Shown: positions 53,356 through 62,281 of the stretch, piece after piece | Layout: every line of letters starts with the position of its first letter | Numbering within the stretch: the stretch's first letter is position 1 | NCBI GenBank assembly: GCA_910587185.1 | Contig: CAJULY010000002.1 | Span: forward strand, 62,001 to 126,000 | Direction: 5' to 3' | Origin: an uncultured Muribaculaceae bacterium | Lineage (GTDB): Bacteria > Bacteroidota > Bacteroidia > Bacteroidales > Muribaculaceae | Length of the DNA: 64,000 bases | Notes under the pieces: model-generated | Seen by the model: only the letters and a program-made list of their open reading frames with translations | Databases searched by the model: none | What the model was told of the DNA's origin: nothing | Translations under genes and position numbers: made by a program

Positions 53356-55389
53356 TTATTTGTCCTTATCCGGTTCTTCAACACCGGCCTCAGGAGGAAG
53401 CGGCGGAGGAGTGGTCTCTTCGGAAGAGTCAGATGGCATTTCATCATTATTGTCTTCAGCCTTTTCGGGAAGAGATTTATTCTCGTTGGCGGCAAGAATC
53501 TCTTCTGTGCGGGAAGCCCAAGGACGTTTCCCGAAAATGTGTTCGACATCTTCGGTGAATATGACTTCACGAGTGATAAGCACATCGGCGAGTTTGCCGT
53601 GGCCTTCAGCATGCTGCTGAAGGATAGTTTTGGCTCTCTGATACTGCTCGTTTATGATTCGGGAAACTTCTTCATCGATGGTCCGTGCGCGGTCATCACT
53701 GTAAGGTTTTGAGAATCCATAGTCCTGACCGGTTGAATCATAATAACAGAGATTCGGAAGTTTATCGCTCATACCATAATAGACCACCATTGCGTAAGCC
53801 TGTTTTGTCACTCTTTCAAGGTCATTTGCGGCGCCGGTTGAAATACGGCCAAGGAAAAGTTCTTCGGCAGCGCGGCCGCCGAGAGTGGCACACATCTCGT
53901 CAAGAATAGCCTGGGTGGGAGTGATCTGACGCTCTTCCGGCAGGTACCACGCTGCTCCGAGAGCTTTGCCGCGCGGAACTATGGTGACTTTAATAAGAGG
54001 ATTGGCAAAACGAAGATGCCATGAAACTGTGGCATGTCCGGCCTCGTGTATCGCTATCGAACGCTTTTCCTCATCGGTGGTTATTTTCGACCGTTTTTCC
54101 AGACCGCCGACAATTCGGTCAACAGCATCGACAAAATCCTGTCGAGTGACAGTCTTGTGGTCATGACGGGCGGCTATAAGAGCAGCTTCATTACATACAT
54201 TCGCTATTTCAGCACCGGAGAATCCCGGAGTCTGACGCGCGAGAAGTTCGACGTCAACGCTGTCGTCTTTCTTAATTTTGCGGAGATGGACATTGAAAAT
54301 CGCCACGCGGTCATTCAGGTCCGGTAAGTCAACATAGATCTGTCGGTCAAATCGTCCGGCACGCAGAAGAGCTTTGTCAAGTATGTTGGCGCGGTTTGTA
54401 GCAGCGAGTATTATGACACCGCTGTTAGTGCCAAACCCGTCCATCTCTGTCAGAAGCTGGTTCAATGTGTTCTCGCGTTCATCATTTGATCCCATGTTCG
54501 GGTTGCGTCCTCTCGCACGGCCAACTGCGTCAATCTCGTCAATGAAAACTATACATGGCGCTTTCTCTTTGGCCTGTCGGAAAAGGTCGCGTACGCGTGA
54601 TGCGCCTACTCCGACAAACATCTCTACGAAATCACTTCCCGACAATGAGAAAAACGGAACGTTAGCTTCACCAGCCACAGCCTTGGCAAGCAATGTCTTG
54701 CCGGTTCCCGGAGGGCCGACAAGAAGTGCTCCCTTGGGTATCTTTCCTCCGAGATCGGTGTAGCGCTGGGGATTCTTGAGAAATTCCACGATTTCTTCTA
54801 TCTCGGTTTTTGCTTCGGATAGTCCGGCAACATCCTTGAAGGTTACTTTGTCGGCATTATCTTTGTCAAAAATCTTTGCTTTTGACTTGCCGACACTGAA
54901 AACCCCGTTAGCGCCTCCGTCACCTCTGCCTGACATGCGTCGGAAGATCCATATCCAGAATATTATCATCAGGATAATAGGACCGAACGCCCAGATGTGG
55001 GAGGAGAAATCCGAGCTGTTGTCATATCTGACATTTCCGCTGAAAAAGCCTTGGGCTTTCCAGGACTCGATGTTTTTTTCAACCTGTTCCTGAGAACCGA
55101 TCGAAACGAAAACCTTGGCAGGCTGGCCCCCTTTCTTGAAGTCGGGAAATTCCTTGGCAGCTGCCGCGTCAGTCAGTATTCCTTCGGCCGTGTGACGGTT
55201 TCCGTTGATTATAATTTCTTTAAAACCGCCCTGTTTAGCTATCTGCTCGAATTTGGTATAATTCTCCAGTTCCTTCGTGTAGGGGTCATCTTCGAGAAGA
55301 ATACCTGCGAGGAAAATGAATATGATCACATACATCCAGTACATATTGAACTTGAATGTAGGCTTTCCGGGCTTGGGGAGATTTTTCAT
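53356..55389 (-). CDS. ftsH: ATP-dependent zinc metalloprotease FtsH
   Basis: Predicted 677-residue membrane protease that degrades damaged membrane and regulatory proteins. Two transmembrane helices (about 13-31 and 130-149) flank a periplasmic domain. The AAA module has Walker A GPPGTGKTLLAKA, Walker B IVFIDEIDAVGRARG and the second region of homology with ATNRANILDKALLRAGRFDR. The zinc site is HEAGH at His448-His452. The C-terminal tail is acidic and proline-rich. It lies 28 nt after rsfS and is co-transcribed with it. Confidence 0.96.
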   Translation of the reverse strand: MKNLPKPGKPTFKFNMYWMYVIIFIFLAGILLEDDPYTKELENYTKFEQIAKQGGFKEIIINGNRHTAEGILTDAAAAKEFPDFKKGGQPAKVFVSIGSQEQVEKNIESWKAQGFFSGNVRYDNSSDFSSHIWAFGPIILMIIFWIWIFRRMSGRGDGGANGVFSVGKSKAKIFDKDNADKVTFKDVAGLSEAKTEIEEIVEFLKNPQRYTDLGGKIPKGALLVGPPGTGKTLLAKAVAGEANVPFFSLSGSDFVEMFVGVGASRVRDLFRQAKEKAPCIVFIDEIDAVGRARGRNPNMGSNDERENTLNQLLTEMDGFGTNSGVIILAATNRANILDKALLRAGRFDRQIYVDLPDLNDRVAIFNVHLRKIKKDDSVDVELLARQTPGFSGAEIANVCNEAALIAARHDHKTVTRQDFVDAVDRIVGGLEKRSKITTDEEKRSIAIHEAGHATVSWHLRFANPLIKVTIVPRGKALGAAWYLPEERQITPTQAILDEMCATLGGRAAEELFLGRISTGAANDLERVTKQAYAMVVYYGMSDKLPNLCYYDSTGQDYGFSKPYSDDRARTIDEEVSRIINEQYQRAKTILQQHAEGHGKLADVLITREVIFTEDVEHIFGKRPWASRTEEILAANENKSLPEKAEDNNDEMPSDSSEETTPPPLPPEAGVEEPDKDK

Positions 55390-55417
55390 TTATTCAGTTG
55401 ATTTTCGATGTAAGTAA

Positions 55418-55792
55418 TTAGTCCAGATCAGCGATATGGGTGATTTTTGCATCGCTCCAAAGCTCTTCAAGATTGTAGCGCTCACGTTCCTGAGGCAGGA
55501 AGACATGGACAAGGATGTCGCCGTAATCTATAACAATCCACTGGGAATTGCGGTATCCGTCATAATTATAAGGCTTTACATTACCGTGCTCAAGAAGGTA
55601 ATCTCTGACACTGTCGGCGATAGCCGAAACCTGCATTGTACTGTTGCCTTCGCATATAACAAAGTGAGATACTCCTGATGATTCGATATCAGAAAGATCC
55701 ACGTGACAAATTGCATGTCCTTTTCGTTCCTGAATGCCTTCTGTGATGAGGTCGAGTAATTCTTTGGAAGAACGGGTGTTGGGTGCTGTCAT
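55418..55792 (-). CDS. rsfS: Ribosome silencing factor
   Basis: Predicted 124-residue RsfS/YbeB/Iojap protein, which binds ribosomal protein L14 and blocks subunit joining when nutrients are short. Family landmarks are KGHAICHVDLSDIESSGVSHFVICEGNSTMQV and NYDGYRNSQWIVIDYGDILVHVFLPQERERYNLEELW. It is upstream of ftsH in the same direction, the common arrangement in Bacteroidota. Confidence 0.93.
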   Translation of the reverse strand: MTAPNTRSSKELLDLITEGIQERKGHAICHVDLSDIESSGVSHFVICEGNSTMQVSAIADSVRDYLLEHGNVKPYNYDGYRNSQWIVIDYGDILVHVFLPQERERYNLEELWSDAKITHIADLD

Positions 55793-55860
55793 TTATTTCA
55801 GTTTGTGAATGAATTCTGTTAGTGTTAATTATATAATCAATATTAAAACAAATATCATGC

Positions 55861-55887
55861 CAAAAAGGTCGGTTTTACATTCCAACC
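55861..55887 (-). terminator. Terminator of the aminotransferase-permease unit
   Basis: Minus-strand stem GGTTGG/CCGACC (one G-U) with a 9-nt loop, followed by TTTTTG, directly after the permease stop codon. Confidence 0.6.
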
Positions 55888-55890
55888 ATT

Positions 55891-57138
55891 TTATTCATAT
55901 CTGATGGACCGGGCAGGAGAAAGGGTCGATATGAGAAGCGACGGCAGAATCAGGATCAGCCATGTCATCACGATTACGCCTATATTCAGCAGGATGATTG
56001 TCAGCCATGAAATGTTCATAGGCACGAAGCTCAGATAATAAGCTTCGGCATCAAGCGGGAAAAGCCGGAATTTGAGCTGAAGAAATATTATTCCTAATCC
56101 GATTATGTTTCCGATCAGCAGCCCTCTGACAACAAGTCGCTGCGCCATGTAGATGAAGATCCGGCGGATCTGCAGATTAGTGGCTCCCATGGCCTTGAAC
56201 AGGCCTATCATGTTCACTCTCTCCAGAATAATAATGAACAGACTTGAAATAAGAGTGAAACATGAGACAAGAATCATCAGGAGGAGGATAACGACCACAT
56301 TGGTGTCAAGCAGATTTAGCCAGTTGATATAAATCGAACACTGGGTGTTGAGATTCTCTACGCGGTAGAATTGAGCCGGCGAATCCCCGTCTTCGAGATT
56401 TTCCGTTGAATAGGCAAGAAGCGCCTGATACAGGGATTCTGAAACCTTGTCGAGGTCTTTGTTCCCGAGCCCTCGTATTTCCAATGATGTCGCAGTCATT
56501 GAATCCACGTCAAAAATCTCCTGCAATTCTGATATCGGAATGAAAGCTATCGAATTGTCGAAATTGCTGAAATGAGATTCATATATTCCTTTTACCGGAA
56601 TGTTACGTGACCGGATATGGCTCCCGTCAAAGAAATGTGTCATCAGTTTTTCACCGGCTTTTATTCCGAGAGCGTCTGCGGTATGACGTGAGATGACAAG
56701 CCCTTCTTTTCCGGTTGCCGCGGTCATATTTTCTTCAACAAAGTTCCAAGCGCCGTTTGGATCCATTCCCCGGAGAATCACTCCCTGGAATGCGCTGTCG
56801 GTTTTGAAAACCGCTGGCTGATTTATGGCGAGCGATATTTCTGCACCGGGCACGATTTTTGAAATAACCCTATGCAGGTTGTCGGAATAATGGATGGGCC
56901 CTTGATTGGCTGTATCCGGACCTGCCGATGCCGGAAGAATGGTAATCTGTGCATTGAATCCGGTGAGTTTGTCGGTAATCTCTTTCTTAAATCCGGTCAC
57001 GACAGCTATGGCCAGAAGCATAACTATGAATGACACGGCAATTCCGCTTACAGCAATGACTACTCCTGCCGAAGATCGACGGGAGTCGCGTTTAAGACTC
57101 AGTCTGTTGCCGACAAATGACGAGAGATTCATGAACAC
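55891..57138 (-). CDS. FtsX-family ABC transporter permease (LolC/LolE-like)
   Basis: Predicted 415-residue inner-membrane permease with four transmembrane helices: one near residues 24-46 and three in the last 150 residues. Between them lies a large periplasmic MacB-PCD-like domain. The N terminus (FVGNRLSLKRDSRRSSAGVVIAVSGIAVSFIVMLLAIAVVTGFKKEI) is close to lipoprotein-release permeases LolC and LolE. No ATPase gene is adjacent, so its LolD partner must be elsewhere. It follows the aminotransferase gene by 12 nt. Confidence 0.8.
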   Translation of the reverse strand: MFMNLSSFVGNRLSLKRDSRRSSAGVVIAVSGIAVSFIVMLLAIAVVTGFKKEITDKLTGFNAQITILPASAGPDTANQGPIHYSDNLHRVISKIVPGAEISLAINQPAVFKTDSAFQGVILRGMDPNGAWNFVEENMTAATGKEGLVISRHTADALGIKAGEKLMTHFFDGSHIRSRNIPVKGIYESHFSNFDNSIAFIPISELQEIFDVDSMTATSLEIRGLGNKDLDKVSESLYQALLAYSTENLEDGDSPAQFYRVENLNTQCSIYINWLNLLDTNVVVILLLMILVSCFTLISSLFIIILERVNMIGLFKAMGATNLQIRRIFIYMAQRLVVRGLLIGNIIGLGIIFLQLKFRLFPLDAEAYYLSFVPMNISWLTIILLNIGVIVMTWLILILPSLLISTLSPARSIRYE

Positions 57139-57150
57139 CTCCCGTTGTAA

Positions 57151-58350
57151 TCAGATGGTTCTTCCGGGATAGGCTTCGAGCGCTTTGGCAAGAGTTTTCA
57201 ACGCCTGAGCGAGGTCATCCTTATTTAAGACATAAGCCATTCTGACTTCATTTTTTCCCATTCCCGGTGTAGTGTAGAAACCTGATGCCGGAGCCATGAA
57301 CACTGTGGCGCCTTCGTATTCGAATTCATTCAGGCACCATTCGCAGAATTTGTCGGCGTCATCTACCGGAAGGCTGACAACAGTGTAGAAAGCTCCCATA
57401 GGGATAGGGGAATAGCATCCCGGAATCCTGTTCAGACCGTCAATCAGGAATTTTCGCCGTTCGACATACTCATTATACGTCATCAGCATATATTCCTGGG
57501 ACGCGTCGATTGAAGCTTCGGCAACGATCTGGCCGAGCAACGGCGGACTCAGGCGTGCCTGACAGAATTTCATGACGTTTTTCTTCAGTTCCGCATTCTT
57601 GGTTATCAGTGCGCCGATTCTGATGCCACACTCACTGTAACGTTTCGATACAGAGTCAATGAGCACTACCTGCTCTTCTATGCCAGGTAAATGGAACGCC
57701 GAAATGTAGGGCGCGCCTGTATAGGTGAATTCGCGATATACTTCGTCAGAGAAGAGGAAGAGATCATATTTTTTTACTATGTCGCGAATCTGGTTCATCT
57801 CTTTCTGTGTGTAGAGATACCCGGTCGGATTGTTTGGATTACAGATCAGAATACCTTTTGTCCGAGGTGTGATCAGCTTCTCAAAATCAGCAACCGGAGG
57901 AAGAGCGAATCCCTCGTCGATAGTGGAGGGGACCGTTACGATCTTTGCGCCAGCAGAAATGGCGAATGCCATGTAGTTGGCATAGGCGGGTTCTGGAATA
58001 ATTATCTCATCGCCCGGATCGAGGCAGGCCATAAAAGCGAAAAGCACGGCCTCACTTCCGCCGGTAGTGACGATGATGTCATTTGCGGTTACGTTTATAT
58101 TGAATCGATGGTAATAGTCGGCGAGTTTTTCCCGCAGGGAGAGCAATCCTTCAGAAGGACTGTATTCCAGAACTTTTCTGTCTATGGTCTTCAATGCGTC
58201 AAGACCTTCCTGAGGGGTTGGAAGATCAGGCTGCCCGATATTTAAACGTATGACTTTTACCCCGCGTTTTTCAGCTTCACGAGCCAGAGGCACAAGTTTT
58301 CGTATAGGGGAAGCGGGCATTATTTGACCGCGTTTTGATATAGTCGGCAT
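57151..58350 (-). CDS. PLP-dependent class I/II aminotransferase (aspartate aminotransferase-like)
   Basis: Predicted 399-residue fold-type I aminotransferase. Motifs are IRLNIGQPDLPTP near the N terminus, CNPNNPTGYLYT, FSDEVYREF and the PLP lysine in DSVSKRYSECGIRIGA; the C-terminal arginine region is GKNEVRMAYV. The start at 58350 (MPTISKRG) is preferred because the upstream extension contains the predicted transcription start. Exact substrates cannot be told; aspartate or aromatic amino acids are likely. Confidence 0.87.
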   Translation of the reverse strand: MPTISKRGQIMPASPIRKLVPLAREAEKRGVKVIRLNIGQPDLPTPQEGLDALKTIDRKVLEYSPSEGLLSLREKLADYYHRFNINVTANDIIVTTGGSEAVLFAFMACLDPGDEIIIPEPAYANYMAFAISAGAKIVTVPSTIDEGFALPPVADFEKLITPRTKGILICNPNNPTGYLYTQKEMNQIRDIVKKYDLFLFSDEVYREFTYTGAPYISAFHLPGIEEQVVLIDSVSKRYSECGIRIGALITKNAELKKNVMKFCQARLSPPLLGQIVAEASIDASQEYMLMTYNEYVERRKFLIDGLNRIPGCYSPIPMGAFYTVVSLPVDDADKFCEWCLNEFEYEGATVFMAPASGFYTTPGMGKNEVRMAYVLNKDDLAQALKTLAKALEAYPGRTI

Positions 58351-58392
58351 ATTTTTATGTCTGGTTAGATGATTCTCTGATTGAATATCATG

Positions 58393-58400
58393 CAAAGATA
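58393..58400 (-). promoter_or_regulatory. -7 box of the aminotransferase unit
   Basis: TATCTTTG on the minus strand, 42 nt before the ATG at 58350. It lies directly after the valS terminator; no -33 is evident. Confidence 0.45.
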
Positions 58401-58406
58401 ACAAAA

Positions 58407-58459
58407 TTTATAATATAAGCCCTGAAAGTCGGTGAGAACTTTAGGGCTTATATTATAAA
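58407..58459 (-). terminator. Terminator of valS
   Basis: Perfect 17-bp inverted repeat (arms 58407-58423 and 58443-58459, containing AAGCCCT / AGGGCTT) extended inward by AAAGT/ACTTT across one bulge. On the minus strand TTTTGTT follows, 24 nt after the valS stop codon. Confidence 0.85.
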
Positions 58460-58482
58460 GGCTTGTTTATTACAGCTATAAT

Positions 58483-61101
58483 TTATCCGAGAGCTGTAAT
58501 GGCATTCGTGATATTTTCTATTTTGGCTTCTGCATCAGAAAGTTTTTTCCGCTCAGCCTCGACCACGGGAGCGGGGGCATTGTTGACAAAGCGTTCGTTT
58601 GACAATTTCTTCAAGACCGAGGCCTTGAATCCTTCGTAATAGGCGAGATCTTTCCTAAGCTTCTGCAGCTCGGCTTCCTTGTCAATGCTGTCGGTAAGCG
58701 GAATGTTGACTTCAGTTATTCCAACGATAAATGTTGCTGCCGAGGCATCCTTCTCAGCGTTGTGATTTACAGCTTTGACATTCGCAAGTTTGCAGATGAT
58801 GGAATCCTGCGCAGAGTCCCAACTGCCGAGAATATTTACTGTCAGAGGTTCTTTATTCGGGATATTCTTTACCGCGCGAACATTGCGTACGCCGTTGACA
58901 ACTTCCTGTGCATGCTGGACCAGAGCGAGTATGTTTTCGTCAACAGGACCGGCTTCAGGTGTAGATGCATACATAATTGACTCTCCGGGGCGGCGCTGGG
59001 AGATATGCTGCCACAATTCTTCCGTGATAAACGGCATGAACGGGTGGAGGAGTCTCAGAAGTGAATCGAAATACCCTATTGTAGCTTCCATAGTGAGGCG
59101 ATCAATAGGACAACCATAGACGGGTTTAACCATTTCGAGATACCAGGCCGAGAAGTCATCCCAGAAAAGACGGTATATTTCTTTGAGAGCTTCCGACAGG
59201 CGGAACTTGGAGATCAGATCGTTGATTTCGCTGATCGATCGGTTCAGTTTTGAACGCATCCATTCGATGGCAAGTCGAGCTGATTCAGGCTGATCAGCTG
59301 TTTCGTTTACTTCCCAGCCGGAGACGAGACGGAAAGCATTCCATATCTTGTTTGAGAAATTACGTCCTGTCTCACATAGTTTCTTATCGAACAGAATGTC
59401 ATTGCCTGCCGGGGCACAGAGCATGATGCCGACACGAACGCCATCAGCTCCATAGTCGGAGATGAGTTCAAGGGTGTCAGGTGAATTGCCGAGCTGTTTT
59501 GACATTTTTCTGCCTATCTCATCGCGGACAATACCTGTGAAATATACATTGTTGAACGGCTGTCTGCCCATGAATTCATATCCTGCCATAACCATGCGTG
59601 CAACCCAGAAGAATATGATATCAGGACCGGTGACAAGTGTAGTCGTCGGATAATAATATTCAAGTTCCTTGTTATGAGGGTCAAGAATGCCGTTGAAAAG
59701 AGAGATGGGCCAAAGCCATGAGGAGAACCACGTGTCAAGACCGTCTTCTTCCTGACGCAGGTCGGCAGCGGTGATCTCGGGCATCCGTTCTTTCGCGAGC
59801 TCAAGCGCCTCCGCTTCGTCCATGGCAACTACGAAACTGCCGTCGGGCAGATACCAGGCCGGTATGCGGTGGCCCCACCATAACTGTCGGGATATACACC
59901 AGTCGCGAATATCTGTCATCCAGTGGCGGTAGGTGTTTTTGTATTTTTCAGGAATGAATCGGATGATATCGGCTTCAACCGCATTGAGCGCCGGCTCGGC
60001 CAATTTCTCCATCTTCATGAACCATTGATCGGAAAGGCGGGGTTCTACAACGGTGTCGGAGTTACGTTCCGAGTATCCAACTTTATTCTCGTAATTCTCG
60101 ATCTTTTCTATGAGACCTGCTTCAGTAAGATCTTTTGCAATCTGTTCGCGGACTGCGAAACGGTCCATGCCGACATACATTCCGGCCGCTTCGCTTATGG
60201 TTGCGTCATCGTTGAATATGTCTATGGACTCCAGATTGTGTTTCTGGCCGAGCATATAGTCATTCATGTCATGGGCAGGAGTTACTTTAAGACATCCTGT
60301 TCCGAACTCTATATCGACATAATCATCTTCGATGACCGGAATCTCACGGTTGACCAGAGGAACGATAACGCGCTTCCCACGGAGATGCTGATTTTTCGGA
60401 TCAGCAGGGTTTATGCACATTGCCGTATCCCCCATTATGGTTTCTGGACGCGTAGTGGCGACAATCGCATAGCCGTCTTCTCCCACAATCTTGTAGCGGA
60501 GGTAATAAAGTTTGCTATGTTCTTCTTTATAAATAACCTCTATGTCACTCAATGCGGTTTTGGCTTTCGGGTCCCAGTTGACCATGCGTTTACCTCGGTA
60601 GATCAATCCCTTGCGGAAAAGGTCAACGAATACTTTAGTGACACTTTTTGAACGGATTTCATCCATGGTGAAAGCCGTGCGTTGCCAGTCGCATGACGCT
60701 CCGAGCTTTTTGAGCTGTTCGAGGATAATGCCGCCATATTTATGGGTCCAGTCCCATGCGTGCGTAAGGAACTCGTCGCGGGTAAGATCAGATTTCTTTA
60801 TTCCTTTCTCTGCAAGCTTGGCAACGACTTTTGCTTCCGTCGCAATGGACGCATGGTCAGTACCGGGCACCCACACCGCGTTTTTGCCGTCCATGCGGGC
60901 ACGGCGAACAAGAATATCCTGAATCGTATTGTTAAGCATGTGGCCCATGTGGAGAATACCTGTCACATTTGGCGGAGGAATCACAATGCAGTAAGGTTCG
61001 CGCGAGTCAGGCTCGCTATGGAACAGGCCATGTTCCATCCAGTAGGCATACCATTTATCCTCTACTTGAGAAGGATCATATTTAGTAGCTAATTCGTTCA
61101 T
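58483..61101 (-). CDS. valS: Valine--tRNA ligase
   Basis: Predicted 872-residue class I synthetase. The HIGH motif is HMGHMLNN near residue 52 and the KMSKS motif is KMSKQLGN near 535. The CP1 editing domain includes TTRPETIMGDTAMCI, and the C terminus forms the ValRS coiled coil (ELQKLRKDLAYYEGFKASVLKKLSNERFVNNAP). The length is typical. It is a single-gene unit with its own promoter and terminator. Confidence 0.96.
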   Translation of the reverse strand: MNELATKYDPSQVEDKWYAYWMEHGLFHSEPDSREPYCIVIPPPNVTGILHMGHMLNNTIQDILVRRARMDGKNAVWVPGTDHASIATEAKVVAKLAEKGIKKSDLTRDEFLTHAWDWTHKYGGIILEQLKKLGASCDWQRTAFTMDEIRSKSVTKVFVDLFRKGLIYRGKRMVNWDPKAKTALSDIEVIYKEEHSKLYYLRYKIVGEDGYAIVATTRPETIMGDTAMCINPADPKNQHLRGKRVIVPLVNREIPVIEDDYVDIEFGTGCLKVTPAHDMNDYMLGQKHNLESIDIFNDDATISEAAGMYVGMDRFAVREQIAKDLTEAGLIEKIENYENKVGYSERNSDTVVEPRLSDQWFMKMEKLAEPALNAVEADIIRFIPEKYKNTYRHWMTDIRDWCISRQLWWGHRIPAWYLPDGSFVVAMDEAEALELAKERMPEITAADLRQEEDGLDTWFSSWLWPISLFNGILDPHNKELEYYYPTTTLVTGPDIIFFWVARMVMAGYEFMGRQPFNNVYFTGIVRDEIGRKMSKQLGNSPDTLELISDYGADGVRVGIMLCAPAGNDILFDKKLCETGRNFSNKIWNAFRLVSGWEVNETADQPESARLAIEWMRSKLNRSISEINDLISKFRLSEALKEIYRLFWDDFSAWYLEMVKPVYGCPIDRLTMEATIGYFDSLLRLLHPFMPFITEELWQHISQRRPGESIMYASTPEAGPVDENILALVQHAQEVVNGVRNVRAVKNIPNKEPLTVNILGSWDSAQDSIICKLANVKAVNHNAEKDASAATFIVGITEVNIPLTDSIDKEAELQKLRKDLAYYEGFKASVLKKLSNERFVNNAPAPVVEAERKKLSDAEAKIENITNAITALG

Positions 61102-61136
61102 TGAGTTTTAGTAATGTTAAGAACTGATTTTGGCTG

Positions 61137-61167
61137 CAAAATTACAAAAAATTGACGGTCAATCAAA
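61137..61167 (-). promoter_or_regulatory. Promoter of valS
   Basis: Minus strand TTTG (61167-61164), 19 nt, then TAATTTTG (61144-61137). It begins inside the last codons of thiH; transcription should start about 30 nt before the valS ATG. Confidence 0.65.
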
Positions 61168-62268
61168 TATTTTGTCCCAGTCTTTCCACACAGCTTCATA
61201 GCCTAATTCCCGGATTTCCTTTACAACGGCCTCCGGTGAACGCGAGTCAGAAACCTCGAATTGTTCCAGAGAATCAGGTGCGGAGGCGTAACCTCCGGGA
61301 TCGGTCTTGCTTCCGGCACTCATCGAGGTCACTCCGAGTTTCATCATGTTGGCCCGGAAGCGCGGTTCCTCACGGGTTGAATATGAAATATCGACATCAT
61401 GATCGAATATGCGGAAAGCGAACGTCAGCTGGGCGAGTTCTTTGTCAGTCATGACCACATTTGGCTGGAAGCCTCCTTCGGCCGGACACATGCGCGGGAA
61501 ATTTATGCTGTAGCGGGTGCGCCAGTAGTTTTTGCGCAGATAGCGAAGATGATAGGCCATCATTGTGACATCCGTTCTCCAGTCTTCGAGTCCGATAAGT
61601 ACTCCCATGCCGATTTTATGCACGCCTGCGAGTCCCATACGGTCGAATCCGTTCACTCTCCATTCGAAGATGGACTTCATTCCGCGCGGATGGTATGTTT
61701 TATAGGCGGCTTCGTGATAAGTCTCCTGAAAGCAAACCACTCCGTTAAGGCCGCTTTTGGTGAGCCGGTAGTAGTCTTTCTCTTTCATCGGCATAACTTC
61801 TATCGTCAGATTATTGAAGTAAGGCCTGGCCACATGAAGGACTTTTTCAAGGTAATTGACTCCATTCTGTGAAGGAAATTCTCCCGAGACTATCAGCAGG
61901 TTTTCGAAAGGTCCGAGTCGTCTGATTGCCTCACATTCTTCCTTTACCTGCTCGAGCGTAAGGGTGATCCGTTCGAACGGATTTGCATGGTTGAAACCGC
62001 AATAGACACATCCGTTCGTGCATGCATTGGAAACATACATGGGAATATACATTGAGATTACCTTGCCGAAGCGTTCCAATGTGTAGCGATGGGAGAGACG
62101 GGCCATCTGTTCAAGATAGGGAATTGCGGCAGGGGATATGAGCGCCATGAAATCAGAAACATCTCTCTGATCTTTCGTCAGAGCTATTTCCACATCACGG
62201 GCGGTTTTCGAAGCAATCTCCCGGGTCGTATCTTCCCAGGAGATGTGCTTTAATTCGTCATAAAACAT
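61159..62268 (-). CDS. thiH: 2-iminoacetate synthase (tyrosine lyase)
   Basis: Predicted 369-residue radical SAM enzyme that cleaves tyrosine to dehydroglycine for the thiazole half of thiamine. The 4Fe-4S motif CxxxCxxC is CTNGCVYCGF, and the C-terminal BATS domain includes MSAGSKTDPGGY. The start at 62268 (MFYDELKHIS) is preferred: it lies 14 nt after the thiC stop, while a 13-codon longer frame overlaps thiC. Tyrosine-dependent ThiH, rather than the oxygen-using ThiO, fits an anaerobe. Confidence 0.94.
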   Translation of the reverse strand: MFYDELKHISWEDTTREIASKTARDVEIALTKDQRDVSDFMALISPAAIPYLEQMARLSHRYTLERFGKVISMYIPMYVSNACTNGCVYCGFNHANPFERITLTLEQVKEECEAIRRLGPFENLLIVSGEFPSQNGVNYLEKVLHVARPYFNNLTIEVMPMKEKDYYRLTKSGLNGVVCFQETYHEAAYKTYHPRGMKSIFEWRVNGFDRMGLAGVHKIGMGVLIGLEDWRTDVTMMAYHLRYLRKNYWRTRYSINFPRMCPAEGGFQPNVVMTDKELAQLTFAFRIFDHDVDISYSTREEPRFRANMMKLGVTSMSAGSKTDPGGYASAPDSLEQFEVSDSRSPEAVVKEIRELGYEAVWKDWDKIFD

Positions 62269-62281
62269 GTCTTGATCTCTT